From: Actinomycetospora chiangmaiensis DSM 45062
Lineage (GTDB): Bacteria > Actinomycetota > Actinomycetes > Mycobacteriales > Pseudonocardiaceae
Assembly (NCBI RefSeq): GCF_000379625.1
Contig: NZ_KB903232.1
Span: 1 to 41,267, forward strand
Reading direction: 5' to 3'
DNA length: 41,267 nt
The position numbers and the translations under genes are program-made. Each line of letters begins with the position of its first letter. The stretch's first letter is position 1. Shown here in pieces: positions 1 through 7,928 of the stretch. The notes below the pieces were generated by a model that saw nothing but the letters and a program-made list of their open reading frames with translations, did no database searches and was not told the origin of the DNA.

Positions 1-255
1 CGTGCCGTGCATGGTGAACAGCTGGTTGTACTGCTCGACCGACAGGATCTGCAGACCCGGCTGCGCGAGCTCGGCCCGCATCAGCAGGGCCATCAACCCG
101 CCGGCGAGGAAGAAGGAGAACGACGTCACCAGGTAGAGGACGGCGATGTCCTTCGGGTCCGTGGTGCGCAGCATGTGCACGAGCACCGACCCGCGGGCCC
201 GGTCCGGCGGCGGGTACGGGCGCGTGACGATCGGGCTCGGGGCGACGGTGGCCAT
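1..255 (-). CDS. ctaD: Cytochrome c oxidase subunit I, N-terminal part
   Basis: This is the first 85 codons of the haem-copper oxidase catalytic subunit; the gene runs off the left edge of the window. The protein opens with a proline/arginine-rich cytoplasmic segment and enters the first membrane helix near residues 40-60. It then reads [20 protein letters not shown] and TMHGT, the characteristic start of actinobacterial CtaD. The product reduces O2 to water and pumps protons in the plasma membrane. The ATG at 253-255 is preceded by GGAGGAG about 5 nt upstream. A GGTTG/CAGCC stem-loop lies 50 nt upstream of the start. The haem and copper ligands are beyond the window edge, but the family match is clear. 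Confidence 0.93.
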   Translation of the reverse strand, partial: MATVAPSPIVTRPYPPPDRARGSVLVHMLRTTDPKDIAVLYLVTSFSFFLAGGLMALLMRAELAQPGLQILSVEQYNQLFTMHGT

Positions 256-287
256 CGGGCTCCTCCGGGCGACGGGACGTCGGTCCG

Positions 288-305
288 GGCTGGAGCAGGT
301 CAACC
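288..305 (-). promoter_or_regulatory. GGTTG/CAGCC leader stem-loop before ctaD
   Basis: On the minus strand this reads GGTTG-ACCTGCTC-CAGCC: a 5-bp stem (one G-U pair in RNA) with an 8-nt loop. Its 5' end is 50 nt before the ctaD ATG, exactly the spacing seen before the formate dehydrogenase gene at 31468. Both are followed by the same CCGGACCGAC string. No clear -10 box was seen directly upstream; a TACCAC or TGGTAC hexamer 8-11 nt away is a weak candidate. Confidence 0.5.
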
Positions 306-344
306 CGTGCACAGTGGTACCACGGCGTGGTCGGCGGTACAGGG

Positions 345-686
345 TCAGAAGTCGCGGGCGACCTCGTGCGGCATCCCCCGCGTGAGGCGGCGCAGCTGGA
401 CGCGGCGGGCGAACCGGATCGCCGGGCGGACCCCGAGCTGCACGCTGCCGATCACGAAGAGCGTCACCCCGAGGGTGAAGAGCTCCTCGAAGTAGAAGGC
501 GATGCTGCCGACGGTGAAGAAGATCGCGATCCCGATCTCGTTAATGATGCTGATCAGCTCGTAGCGCTGCCGCAGCACGATCTCCTGGTCGCCCAGGGTG
601 AGGGTGATGGAACCGCCGCCCCCCTCGTCGGGGCCGTCGTCGTCCTGCGCGTCGTCGGAGGAACCGGAGGTCTGCGTCTGGCTCAT
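345..686 (-). CDS. YrhK-like small membrane protein
   Basis: A 113-residue protein with an acidic, glycine-rich N-terminus (residues 1-28). A YrhK-type core follows: an [12 protein letters not shown] stretch, then two hydrophobic segments (about 47-65 and 68-85), ending in a basic tail. The family is small and of unknown function, with two membrane helices. The ATG overlaps by ATGA with the stop of a 15-codon ORF at 683..730, which lies right behind a stress-type promoter, so translation is probably coupled. The gene is read toward ctaD, which starts 90 nt downstream on the same strand. The family assignment rests on recalled motif similarity. Confidence 0.75.
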   Translation of the reverse strand: MSQTQTSGSSDDAQDDDGPDEGGGGSITLTLGDQEIVLRQRYELISIINEIGIAIFFTVGSIAFYFEELFTLGVTLFVIGSVQLGVRPAIRFARRVQLRRLTRGMPHEVARDF

Positions 687-730
687 CGGGCACCCCGCGC
701 GGTGTCGCGGTGGCCGGGTCGGGTCGACAT
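683..730 (-). CDS. Leaderless 15-codon upstream ORF
   Basis: ATG at 728-730 starts a 15-residue peptide, [15 protein letters not shown], whose TGA overlaps the YrhK-like start codon as ATGA. The ATG lies 8 nt after a GGGTAG -10 box, so the transcript probably begins at or next to the ATG. A ribosome finishing this ORF would sit on the next start, suggesting that it is a coupling or entry ORF. No homologue is known to me and the peptide itself may have no function. Confidence 0.45.
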   Translation of the reverse strand: MSTRPGHRDTARGAR

Positions 731-738
731 GGGCGCAG

Positions 739-764
739 CTACCCGCCTCACGCCGATCTCACAC
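739..764 (-). promoter_or_regulatory. Stress-sigma-type promoter for the YrhK unit
   Basis: On the minus strand: GTGT (-35, 764-761), a 16-nt spacer, then GGGTAG (-10, 744-739), with the uORF ATG 8 nt further on. It sits just after the stop of the STAS gene at 767. The same GTGT/GGGTAG pair recurs before otsA, the formate dehydrogenase at 17051 and the gene at 7929. Actinobacterial SigB/SigF promoters have a similar GTTT-GGGTA form; which sigma factor is used here is inferred. Confidence 0.6.
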
Positions 765-766
765 GG

Positions 767-1072
767 CTAGAGCAGCTCGGTGATCTCCTGGGCCCGGTCG
801 CCGTTCCGTCCCCCGCTCACCACCCGCAGCCCGCCGCCGGCCCGGCGCGCCCGGTCGCGGGTCGCCGCCAGCACCTCGCGCAGCTCCGGGATCGACGCGA
901 GGCGGTCGACCTCCACGACGACCAGCACCGGGCCGTCGTCGAGCTCGTGCTCCAGGGTCCGCCGCAGGACGACCAGGTCGGTGTGGCCGGGGACGCCCGA
1001 CATCCGGACCACGACCGCGCCCGGATCGCAGCGGTGCACGTCCAGCTCGACCGTGGGACTCGCGACCAGCAC
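767..1072 (-). CDS. STAS-domain protein (anti-sigma-antagonist type)
   Basis: A 101-residue single-domain protein: beta strands around VELDVHRCDPGAVVVRMSG, a helix, the strand GPVLVVVEVDRLASI and a C-terminal helix. This is the fold of STAS anti-anti-sigma proteins. The usual phosphorylated Ser/Thr after the central strand is not obvious (the segment reads VDRLASIPEL), so phospho-switching is uncertain. The GTG start at 1070-1072 was chosen because GGAGGG lies 3-9 nt upstream and it gives a compact STAS domain. A conserved leader stem-loop sits 40 nt upstream. A longer reading frame extends upstream but looks non-coding. Confidence 0.65.
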   Translation of the reverse strand: MLVASPTVELDVHRCDPGAVVVRMSGVPGHTDLVVLRRTLEHELDDGPVLVVVEVDRLASIPELREVLAATRDRARRAGGGLRVVSGGRNGDRAQEITELL

Positions 1073-1096
1073 GATCCCTCCTCTGCCGTGGGCGGC

Positions 1097-1112
1097 GGCT
1101 GGGAGGTCAACC
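1097..1112 (-). promoter_or_regulatory. GGTTG/CAGCC leader stem-loop before STAS gene
   Basis: Minus strand reads GGTTG-ACCTCC-CAGCC: a 5-bp stem with a 6-nt loop. The loop CCUCC is complementary to the GGAGG ribosome binding site that follows before the GTG at 1072. The element starts 40 nt before the start codon. No convincing -10 box lies upstream. Confidence 0.5.
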
Positions 1113-1371
1113 ACCTCCGATCCTGGCACGACGCGGCGTGCTCCGGTGGCGCCCGCGCGCGTGAACCGGTCCAGCGGGTGGGCAACCGGCCCGTGTCGAC
1201 GAGTTCCCGGTCGATGCGCACCGAGGGTGTCGCACGGTGCGTCGAGCGGATAATGTCTTCGTTCTCCGCTCTGTTTCACCAGTGAGGCGGGTGTCGAAGC
1301 CGACCCTCTGGGGGCGCACGATGCAGCCGCGACAGCTTCTCCTCCCACCGGAACCGAGGACGTCCGACCCG

Positions 1372-2055
1372 ATGACGACCCTCGCGTCCGCCGCGAGCGA
1401 GCTCAACGCCGGGATCAGTGATCGCGAGGACGCACTGTCCGCCACCCTCGCGCGCATCACGTCGTTGGCGATCCGGCTCGTCCCGGGCACCGAGTGCGCC
1501 GGTGTCCTGCTGTGCCGGCGCGGCCGCCCGGAGCCCGCCGGGGCCGCCGACGGACCCGCCCGCGAGCTCGACGACCTGCAGGTGGACCTGGGCCAGGGAC
1601 CCGCCGTCGACGTGCTGGCGGCGCCCGGGCCCGCCGTCGTCGAGGTGGGCGACCTCGCCGCCGCGGACGAGCGGTGGCCCGTCTTCGCCCCCGTGGCGCG
1701 TGGCCGGGGGGTCGTCGCCGTGCTCTCCGTCGCCCTCGTGCCCCGCGACCGTCCGCTCGGCGCGGTCACGCTCTACGTCCGGGGCGAGGGCGCGCTCCCG
1801 CCCGGTGCCGCCGACGTCGTGTCGACCTTCGCGGTTCCCGCGGCGATGGCGCTGCACGCCGCCCGCCGCGTCGCCGGGCTCGACCAGGCCGTGACCTCGC
1901 GCGACCTCATCGGCCAGGCCAAGGGCGTGCTGATGCAGCGGGACGGGATCGGGCCGGACGAGGCGTTCGGCCGCCTGGTGGCCGCGTCGCAGCACACCAA
2001 CCTCAAGCTCGTCGACGTGGCCCGGTGGCTGGTGGACGACGCGATGCGTCGCTGA
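1372..2055 (+). CDS. GAF-ANTAR domain regulator
   Basis: A 227-residue protein with an N-terminal GAF-like sensor (about residues 20-165). A C-terminal ANTAR domain follows (about 170-225: SRDLIGQAKGVLMQRDGI, then a helical stretch ending in DVARWLVDDAM). ANTAR proteins bind paired RNA hairpins and prevent transcription termination. The ATG at 1372 was preferred over ATG 1321 because GAGGA lies about 11 nt upstream and the earlier segment is poorly conserved in character. A good -10 hexamer, TAATGT, lies at about 1251-1256, giving a leader of roughly 110 nt. A second GAF-ANTAR gene lies at 16299. RNA targets cannot be told from the sequence. Confidence 0.85.
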   Translation: MTTLASAASELNAGISDREDALSATLARITSLAIRLVPGTECAGVLLCRRGRPEPAGAADGPARELDDLQVDLGQGPAVDVLAAPGPAVVEVGDLAAADERWPVFAPVARGRGVVAVLSVALVPRDRPLGAVTLYVRGEGALPPGAADVVSTFAVPAAMALHAARRVAGLDQAVTSRDLIGQAKGVLMQRDGIGPDEAFGRLVAASQHTNLKLVDVARWLVDDAMRR

Positions 2056-2204
2056 TCCCCCGCCGTCGGCCCGGGCGTCCGGTGCCGACCCGTGCGATGC
2101 TGCGTCCGGACCAGCGACGGCCGTCCAGCTCGCGGGCGGCCGTCCGCGGACCGACGTGCGAGCCGGGTGGTGCACCCCCCGGCCGCGCACGAGGGAGGGA
2201 CGGG

Positions 2205-2690
2205 ATGGCGGTCGTCGGACTCGTCGCGGTGGCCCGTCGCAGCCTGTTCGACGAGCCCTGCGCGGTGCTCTCCGACGACGGCGACGTGCCGCATCTGATG
2301 ACCGTCCCCCTCAGCCCGCCGGAGCTGCTGGGCCTCGTGCGCCTGCTCGACCCGTGGCTGGGCACCGTGACCACCGGCCGCGAGGTCACCGTCCGCATCG
2401 CCCGGCGCGACGGGCGGCTGCACCCCGTCGTCGGGGTCGTCGAGGAGCACGAGGGCCTCGTGCCGTCGCCGGACGCGGGCCGGGCCGCGTCGTGGGTGGA
2501 GGCGTTGAGCCTGGCCCACCGGTCGCGGGTGCCGATCCGGGTCGACGACGAACTGTTCGAGGCCTGCCGGATCGACCCATGCGACATCGACCGCGTCGTC
2601 CCGCTCACCGACCGCCCGCCGCTCGTGCCGACGGCGGACCAGCGGCGGCGTCTCGCCCGGATGTTCTCCGACATCACCCGCCCGTCCTGA
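2205..2690 (+). CDS. Hypothetical protein, 161 aa
   Basis: An open frame with strong G/C third positions and a good GGGAGGGA ribosome binding site 5 nt before the ATG. The protein opens with two likely beta strands (MAVVGLVAVARRSLFDEP). It contains the segments HLMTVPLSPPELLGLVRLLD and ASWVEALSLAHRSRVPIRVD, and ends in a basic QRRRLARMFSDITRPS tail. No signal peptide or membrane segment is visible. I do not recognise the family. It follows the ANTAR gene by 149 nt on the same strand and converges with the BKACE gene at 2725. Confidence 0.6.
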   Translation: MAVVGLVAVARRSLFDEPCAVLSDDGDVPHLMTVPLSPPELLGLVRLLDPWLGTVTTGREVTVRIARRDGRLHPVVGVVEEHEGLVPSPDAGRAASWVEALSLAHRSRVPIRVDDELFEACRIDPCDIDRVVPLTDRPPLVPTADQRRRLARMFSDITRPS

Positions 2691-2724
2691 CGCCGGGCCG
2701 GGTCCGGCGCGGCGCGGGCCGCGG

Positions 2725-3546
2725 TCAGCCCCGGTGCGCGGCGCGGGACCGGCCGAAGCGCAGCCCGCCGCCGAACAGGCCGCGTCGCGGGCTGCGCCGG
2801 GGCCCCGTGCGCGGACCGACGGGTTGGCCGAGCGCGAACCGGATCAGCTCCTCGTTCCCGGTGGCGGTCCAGATCCCGTCGGGGCCGTAGAGGGTGTCCT
2901 CGAAGCCCATGCGCGTGTCGAACCCCTCGCGCCGGGCGTACTCGAGCACCGGCCAGGCACCGTCCTCCTCGCCGTGCAGCAGCACCGGGACGGGGACCGG
3001 CAGCGGCTGCAGGGCACGGAGCAGACGGACGGCCTCGGCGACGGCCGTGTCGGGGTCGGTGACGGTCACCTCGACCGCGATCCGGACGGTGTTCACGGGA
3101 ACTCCGGCGAGGCGCAGCTGCACGGCGTCCCCGGTGGTCCACACACCCAGCTCGATGCCGAGCCCGACCGACGCGACCGCCTCGCAGACGGTCTCCCACC
3201 CGCGTTCGTGCACGCTCACCGCGAGGACGTCGGGCCGCCGGTGGCTCGGCAGGCCGGCCCACTCCTGGACGAGCCCGGTGCGCCGGAAGGCGTTGGGCTC
3301 CACCCAGCGGGCCAGCGGGACCCCGACCTCGAGGCTCGGCGCGGCCTGCCGGATCGCCCCGACCGTGGCCGCGACGACCTGCGGGTCGAGGCTCTCCCGC
3401 CCGTCCTCGTCGCGCGGGTGCACGTGGAAACTGCGCACCCCCAGGGCGGCCACGGCCGCCGCGTCCCGGGCGAGGTCGTCGGGCGTCGTCGGCAGCGCCG
3501 GTGTCACGCCCACGGGACGCGCCCCGTTGGGACAACACTGCAGCAC
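2725..3546 (-). CDS. BKACE-family enzyme (3-keto-5-aminohexanoate cleavage type)
   Basis: A 273-residue member of the beta-keto acid cleavage enzyme family (DUF849). These are zinc-dependent TIM barrels that condense a beta-keto acid with acetyl-CoA and cleave it to acetoacetate and a CoA ester. The metal-binding HVHPRD motif is at residues 41-46, and the conserved late glutamate of GFED is at about residue 216. Length fits the family. The GTG at 3544-3546 was chosen because GGGGGGAGG precedes it by 5 nt; an in-frame ATG at 3591 would add 15 poorly conserved residues. The substrate cannot be predicted. The basic C-terminal tail is unusual but free of frame problems. Confidence 0.85.
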   Translation of the reverse strand: MLQCCPNGARPVGVTPALPTTPDDLARDAAAVAALGVRSFHVHPRDEDGRESLDPQVVAATVGAIRQAAPSLEVGVPLARWVEPNAFRRTGLVQEWAGLPSHRRPDVLAVSVHERGWETVCEAVASVGLGIELGVWTTGDAVQLRLAGVPVNTVRIAVEVTVTDPDTAVAEAVRLLRALQPLPVPVPVLLHGEEDGAWPVLEYARREGFDTRMGFEDTLYGPDGIWTATGNEELIRFALGQPVGPRTGPRRSPRRGLFGGGLRFGRSRAAHRG

Positions 3547-3658
3547 CGCGACCTCCCCCCGACGTCGTCCGTGTTTCGACCATCGTGGCATCGACCGGAC
3601 GCGGGTGCGGACGCCGGACGCGAACGGTTCGTCCTGGTCGGTGAGGGGTGTGGACACA

Positions 3659-3693
3659 CGCGTGCGCGGCACCCGACGGGTGCCGCGCACGCG
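3659..3693 (-). terminator. Strong hairpin terminator after the ferritin-like gene
   Basis: A perfect 16-bp inverted repeat (CGCGTGCGCGGCACCC with its complement) around a GAC loop lies 14 nt after the stop of the minus-strand gene at 3707. No U-tract follows, as is usual in actinobacteria. Confidence 0.7.
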
Positions 3694-3706
3694 GTGAGAG
3701 GTGACG

Positions 3707-4675
3707 TCAGCGGAGGCCGACGACCTCCTGGGCGAGCGCCGCGTGCCGCGTCTGGGCCGCGGACACCACGCTGCTGCGGTTCTTGTGGGCCTCCTCGTAG
3801 TGGACGACCTGGTTGAGCTCGTCCACCGTGCCGAGCTGCTTGACCGCCTGGACCACCTCGGCCGCGCCGAGTCGGTCGTAGTCGGCGATCGGGAGCTCGG
3901 AGGCCTCGAGACCGCCGAGCTCCGCCCGGGTCTCGTGCACCGAGCGGGCGGTGGCCGCGTCGCCCTGGGCACGGGCCACGTGCTCGGCGCGCTCGAGCGA
4001 GGCGTCCCGCCCGGTGACGAGGACGTCGCGGGCGTTCTCGCTGAACTGCGCGGCCTTGCCGGCGACCTCGGTGGCCCCGGCGCGGACCTGCTCCCCGGTG
4101 CGCTGGACCCGCCCCAGCGCCCGGTTGACCTGGTCGCGGGCGAAGCGCACCGGGTAGTTCACGGCACGGGTGACCCCGCCGGCCACGGCCTGCATCGGCG
4201 TGGCGCGCAGCGCGGGCGGGCCGCCCAGCGCGTGCTCGGCCAGCACGGTCGTCAGCCACTCGACGGTGGCGCGATGGGCCCCGATGAGGCGGTCGGCGAG
4301 GGCGCGCACCGAGGTGTCGTGCGCGGCTTCGGCGAGTGCCCGCAGGTAGGTCGCGCGGTCGTGCAGCTGGTGCTCGAGCAGCAGGTCGCCGAGGATCGCC
4401 TCGTCGACGGGCTCGACCTGCTCGAACGTGCCCTTGAGCACGGCGGCGAGGCGTCCGACCAGCGGGGTGACCACATCGGCCACTCCCCCGAGTCGCTGCA
4501 GCTCGCGGGTGATCGCCGCGGAGCGTCGCTCGGCGTTCTCGGCGTTCTGCCGCAGTTCGCGGCCGACCGCTTCCGTGCGGGCCTGGGCCACGCGGACCCG
4601 GGCGATCTGGATCTCGGTCTGCGTCAGCTGGAGCAGGGACCGGAGCTGACCGATCATGGCGGCGTCGTGAGCCAT
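3707..4675 (-). CDS. Ferritin-like/helical stress protein with AHKNR C-terminal domain
   Basis: A 322-residue, almost wholly helical protein. Residues 1-150 form a four-helix, ferritin-like pattern with spaced acidic residues and histidines (QTEIQIARVRVAQ, DEAILGDLLLEHQLHDRATY, AHRATVEWLTTVLAEHALGG). A middle amphipathic stretch follows. The C-terminal domain ends in ELPIADYDRLGAAEVVQ and YEEAHKNRSSVV, a motif I associate with a small actinobacterial domain of unknown function found on envelope or lipid-droplet proteins. The ATG at 4673-4675 has AAGGAG 5 nt upstream. It is transcribed alone and ends in a strong terminator. Metal binding is inferred from the fold pattern only. Confidence 0.6.
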   Translation of the reverse strand: MAHDAAMIGQLRSLLQLTQTEIQIARVRVAQARTEAVGRELRQNAENAERRSAAITRELQRLGGVADVVTPLVGRLAAVLKGTFEQVEPVDEAILGDLLLEHQLHDRATYLRALAEAAHDTSVRALADRLIGAHRATVEWLTTVLAEHALGGPPALRATPMQAVAGGVTRAVNYPVRFARDQVNRALGRVQRTGEQVRAGATEVAGKAAQFSENARDVLVTGRDASLERAEHVARAQGDAATARSVHETRAELGGLEASELPIADYDRLGAAEVVQAVKQLGTVDELNQVVHYEEAHKNRSSVVSAAQTRHAALAQEVVGLR

Positions 4676-4908
4676 GGATTCTCCTTCGATCGTCGAGACG
4701 TTCGATGGGGACTCCGCCGGGGCGTCGGCTCCACTCTCCGGCGGCACGGACCGGATGCCCGACCGACCGTCCCTCCACGGGGGGTTGGTGACCGGCCTCA
4801 CGCCTGCCGCCCCGTGACGGCCCCGCTCCGCCGGGCCGGTCGGCACCGGGCCACGAGGTCGTCGAGCAGGCGCGCGGGCCACGGTCGTGCACGAGCGCCC
4901 AGGTGCAC

Positions 4909-4935
4909 GTGTCGGCGGCACCCGTCGTCGGGAAG
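4909..4935 (+). promoter_or_regulatory. Stress-sigma-type promoter for the DUF1990-like gene
   Basis: GTGT at 4909-4912, a 17-nt spacer, and GGGAAG at 4930-4935, followed 8 nt later by GTG at 4944. The -35 and the spacing match the other GTGT promoters; the -10 differs from GGGTAG at one position. The geometry predicts a leaderless mRNA. Confidence 0.45.
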
Positions 4936-4943
4936 TCCCGCGC

Positions 4944-5663
4944 GTGCCCACCCCCCACCCCGACAGCCTGAGTGGCCCCACCCGCGTCCTGCGCTGGGTG
5001 GCCGGCATGGGACTGATGACCGTCAGCTACCTGCGCGACCGCCACCTCGTGGTGCGCTCGGAGGAGCCCGGCGGCGACGCCGACCTGCCCGCGAGCGTGC
5101 CCGCCGACCTCACCGACGACCGCGTGCAGCCCCAGGAGCACGGCCGCGGCCCGCTGTTCCACCGCCGGTTCACGGTGCTCGTCGACGGCGCCACCACCGA
5201 CGCCGAGGGCCTCATGAGCGTGGTCCGGGGAGACCTGGAGCGGCTGCTGCCGAAGGAGGTCGCGGCCGTGAGCCCGCACGGGGACGGCACGCCGCCGAAG
5301 CCGGGCGACGAGTTCGTCGTGCGGATGCCCGGGCCGTGGGACGGTCCGGTGCGGGTGATCTCCACCGACGACACCCACCTGCGGCTGACCACGCTCGCCG
5401 GGCACCTCGAGGCCGGGCAGATCGAGTTCCGCGCCGACGACACCACCGAGGGCCTCCGCTTCACGATCGAGACCTGGGCGCGCCCGGGGACGTGGCTGGT
5501 GGACCTGCTGTTCACCTACCTGCGGGTGGCCAAGGAGATGCAGCTGTTCATGTGGGTCCGGGCGTGCCTCGCCGCGACCCGGATCGCGGGTCACGGCCCG
5601 GCCGGCCACGTCTACGCCCACACCCGGCGGGTGCGCTCCTCGGAGGGCCGGGAGGCGGCCTGA
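4944..5663 (+). CDS. DUF1990-like protein
   Basis: A 239-residue protein. Residues 75-235 resemble DUF1990: VRVISTDDTHLRLTTLAGHL then EAGQIEF matches the family pattern of a strand followed by a TLPGH-x-GEE-F-like turn. A RPGTWLVDLLFTYLR segment corresponds to the usual SRPATWLARL stretch. Function is unknown; the fold is probably START-like. The GTG at 4944 was chosen because a stress-type promoter places transcription start at about this codon. ATG 5007 is the alternative. The gene ends 18 nt before ilvD but ilvD has its own -10 box. Confidence 0.55.
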   Translation: MPTPHPDSLSGPTRVLRWVAGMGLMTVSYLRDRHLVVRSEEPGGDADLPASVPADLTDDRVQPQEHGRGPLFHRRFTVLVDGATTDAEGLMSVVRGDLERLLPKEVAAVSPHGDGTPPKPGDEFVVRMPGPWDGPVRVISTDDTHLRLTTLAGHLEAGQIEFRADDTTEGLRFTIETWARPGTWLVDLLFTYLRVAKEMQLFMWVRACLAATRIAGHGPAGHVYAHTRRVRSSEGREAA

Positions 5664-5668
5664 GGTAC

Positions 5669-5674
5669 TAGCGT
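5669..5674 (+). promoter_or_regulatory. Leaderless -10 box of ilvD
   Basis: TAGCGT fits the TANNNT housekeeping -10 consensus and ends 7 nt before the ilvD ATG, the spacing expected for a transcript that begins at the start codon. The same arrangement (TAGTGT, 7 nt, ATG) occurs before 20388. No good -35 box is visible. Confidence 0.5.
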
Positions 5675-5681
5675 CCGGAGC

Positions 5682-7415
5682 ATGACGGAGACGCAGCAGA
5701 GCGGAGCTCGGACCTCCGGGGCCGGGACCACCACCCGGCCCGACATCAAGCCCCGCAGCCGCGACGTGACCGACGGCCTGGAGCGGGCCGCCGCCCGTGG
5801 CATGCTCCGCGCGGTCGGCATGACCGACGACGACTTCGCGAAGCCGCAGATCGGCGTGGCTTCGTCCTGGAACGAGATCACGCCCTGCAACCTGTCGCTG
5901 GACCGCCTCGCCGACGCCTCGAAGCAGGGCGTGCACGCGGCCGGCGGCTTCCCCATGGAGTTCGGCACCATCTCGGTGTCCGACGGCATCTCCATGGGCC
6001 ACGAGGGGATGCATTACTCGCTGGTCTCGCGCGAGATCATCGCCGACTCGGTCGAGACGGTGGTCCAGGCCGAGCGGCTCGACGGGACGATCCTGCTGGC
6101 GGGCTGCGACAAGTCCCTGCCCGGGATGCTCATGGCCGCCGCCCGGCTCGACCTCGCGTCGGTCTTCATCTACGCCGGGTCGATCGCCCCGGGCTACGTC
6201 GACGGCAAGGAGGTGTCGATCATCGACGCCTTCGAGGCCGTCGGGGCGTGCGCCCGCGGGCTGATCACCCGCGAGAAGGTCGACGAGATCGAGCGCGCCA
6301 TCTGCCCCGGGGAGGGCGCCTGCGGCGGGATGTACACCGCCAACACGATGGCGTCGGCCGCCGAGGCGATGGGGATGTCCCTGCCCGGCTCCGCGTCGCC
6401 GCCCTCGGCCGACCGGCGCCGCGACGGGTTCGCGCGCGCGTCCGGTGAGGCCGTCGTCGGAATGCTCCAGCGCGGGCACACCACCCGCGACATCATCACG
6501 CGCGAGTCGCTGGAGAACGCGATCGCCGTGGTCATGGCGTTCGGCGGGTCCACCAACGCCGTGCTGCACCTGCTCGCGATCGCCCGCGAGGCCGAGGTGC
6601 CGCTGACCCTCGACGACTTCAACCGCATCGGCGACAAGGTCCCGCACCTCGCCGACGTGAAGCCGTTCGGCCGCTGGATGATGAACACGGTCGACCGGGT
6701 CGGGGGCGTGCCCGTCGTCATGAAGGCGCTGCTCGACGCCGGGCTCATCCACGGCGACTGCCTGACGGTGACCGGGCGGACGGTGGCCGAGAACCTCGAG
6801 GCGCTGGAGCCGGCCGGGCTGGACGGGGAGATCCTGCGGCCGCTGTCGAACCCGATCCACCCGACCGGCGGGCTGACGATCCTGCGCGGGTCACTCGCCC
6901 CCGACGGGGCGGTGGTGAAGTCGGCGGGCTTCGACTCGGCGTCGTTCGAGGGCACCGCGCGCGTCTTCGACGGCGAGGCCGGGGCGATGGAGGCCGTGTC
7001 GACCGACTCGCTCAACCCGGGCGACGTCGTCGTGATCCGGCAGGAGGGTCCGCGCGGCGGGCCGGGGATGCGCGAGATGCTCGCCGTCACCGGGGCCATC
7101 AAGGGCGCGGGCCTGGGCAAGGACGTCCTGCTGCTCACCGACGGCCGCTTCTCCGGCGGCACGACGGGGCTGTGCGTCGGCCACGTCGCGCCCGAGGCCG
7201 ACCACGGCGGGCCGATCGCGTTCGTCCGCGAGGGCGACCGCATCCGGCTCGACCTCGCCGGCCGGACGCTGGACCTGCTGGTGTCGGACGAGGAGATGGC
7301 TGCACGCCGCGAGGGGTGGACCGCTCCCCCGCCCAAGCACCGCACCGGTGTGCTCGGGAAGTACTCCCGGCTCGTGGGCTCCGCCGCCGAGGGCGCGGTC
7401 GTCGGCTTCGACTGA
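5682..7415 (+). CDS. ilvD: Dihydroxy-acid dehydratase
   Basis: A 577-residue enzyme of valine, isoleucine and pantothenate synthesis that dehydrates 2,3-dihydroxy-3-methylbutanoate and its isoleucine-pathway homologue to 2-oxo acids. Fe-S ligands are Cys69 (ITPCN), Cys142 (GCDKSLPGM) and Cys214 ([13 protein letters not shown]). Their spacing is close to that of the mycobacterial enzyme, which carries a [2Fe-2S] cluster. The late [12 protein letters not shown] and [15 protein letters not shown] motifs are intact. Length is normal. It appears leaderless: there is no ribosome binding site, and a -10 box ends 7 nt before the ATG. It is not next to other ilv genes. A long hairpin terminator follows. 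Confidence 0.97.
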   Translation: MTETQQSGARTSGAGTTTRPDIKPRSRDVTDGLERAAARGMLRAVGMTDDDFAKPQIGVASSWNEITPCNLSLDRLADASKQGVHAAGGFPMEFGTISVSDGISMGHEGMHYSLVSREIIADSVETVVQAERLDGTILLAGCDKSLPGMLMAAARLDLASVFIYAGSIAPGYVDGKEVSIIDAFEAVGACARGLITREKVDEIERAICPGEGACGGMYTANTMASAAEAMGMSLPGSASPPSADRRRDGFARASGEAVVGMLQRGHTTRDIITRESLENAIAVVMAFGGSTNAVLHLLAIAREAEVPLTLDDFNRIGDKVPHLADVKPFGRWMMNTVDRVGGVPVVMKALLDAGLIHGDCLTVTGRTVAENLEALEPAGLDGEILRPLSNPIHPTGGLTILRGSLAPDGAVVKSAGFDSASFEGTARVFDGEAGAMEAVSTDSLNPGDVVVIRQEGPRGGPGMREMLAVTGAIKGAGLGKDVLLLTDGRFSGGTTGLCVGHVAPEADHGGPIAFVREGDRIRLDLAGRTLDLLVSDEEMAARREGWTAPPPKHRTGVLGKYSRLVGSAAEGAVVGFD

Positions 7416-7430
7416 GCCGTCGGGCTTGCC

Positions 7431-7484
7431 GAGGGTGACGGCAGGCAGGTCCGCGGGCCGCGGAATCTGCCTGGCGTCACCCTC
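7431..7484. terminator. Bidirectional hairpin terminator after ilvD
   Basis: Arms of 18 nt (7431-7448 and 7467-7484, beginning GAGGGTGACG) pair with one mismatch around a GC-rich loop. It separates convergent ilvD and the small gene at 7497. Confidence 0.8.
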
Positions 7485-7496
7485 GCTCGCGAGCGG

Positions 7497-7787
7497 TCAG
7501 ACCGTGCCGGTCGGGTGCGCCACCTCGCGGGCGGCGTCGGCACCCGCCACGAGGTGCGCGGCGACGGCGTGCAGGCCGTGGTCGTCGTCGCCCGTGGGCT
7601 CCGGGGGGCGCTCGACGTGGCGGAGCAGGTCGACGAGCGCGTCGAGCACGCGGCCGACCTCCCCCGCGAGCAGCGGGAGCCCGTCGTCGGGAACGGGGCC
7701 GGAGAGTCCCTCGGCCCGTCGCCCGATGCGCAGCGCCTCGCCTGCCTCGCGCAGGGCGGTGACGGCCGTCGTCTGCGTGTCGCTCAT
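7497..7787 (-). CDS. Small hypothetical protein, 96 aa
   Basis: A 96-residue, mainly helical protein starting MSDTQTTAVTALREAGEALR. It has a central LPLLAGEVGRVLDALVDLLRHVE helix and an HAVAAHLVAGADAAREVAHP helix near the C-terminus. Codon bias is good. I do not recognise the family. The ATG at 7785-7787 was preferred over a longer reading to 7838. The ribosome binding site is weak. It converges with ilvD across the hairpin at 7431-7484 and diverges from the small gene at 7929, whose promoter lies about 55 nt upstream. Confidence 0.5.
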   Translation of the reverse strand: MSDTQTTAVTALREAGEALRIGRRAEGLSGPVPDDGLPLLAGEVGRVLDALVDLLRHVERPPEPTGDDDHGLHAVAAHLVAGADAAREVAHPTGTV

Positions 7788-7841
7788 ACGGTCCGAGTGT
7801 CCGGCACCGTCAAGTGCGGTGAGCAGACCGAGCAGCACCCG

Positions 7842-7868
7842 GTGTGAAGCGGCGCACTCCGCGGGTAG
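7842..7868 (+). promoter_or_regulatory. Stress-sigma-type promoter for the small gene at 7929
   Basis: GTGT at 7842-7845, a 17-nt spacer, and GGGTAG at 7863-7868. The GGTTG/CAGCC stem-loop starts 13 nt after the -10, so it would lie at or very near the 5' end of the mRNA. Confidence 0.6.
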
Positions 7869-7880
7869 CCGCCGTGCGTC

Positions 7881-7898
7881 GGTTGACCAGTCCCAGCC
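7881..7898 (+). promoter_or_regulatory. GGTTG/CAGCC leader stem-loop before 7929
   Basis: Reads GGTTG-ACCAGTCC-CAGCC, a 5-bp stem with an 8-nt loop, 48 nt before the ATG at 7929. The loop CAGTCC could also pair with the GGACTG that follows at 7901. Confidence 0.5.
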
Positions 7899-7928
7899 GC
7901 CGGACTGTCAGCCGACGACGGGAGTCCC

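Noticed and set aside
5027..5515. Antisense open frame within the DUF1990-like gene
   Set aside because: Shadow frame with a Ser/Arg-rich product, no ribosome binding site and poor third-position bias.
3504..6860. A 1118-codon minus-strand open frame
   Set aside because: It covers ilvD and the ferritin-like gene in other frames and has no recognisable content.
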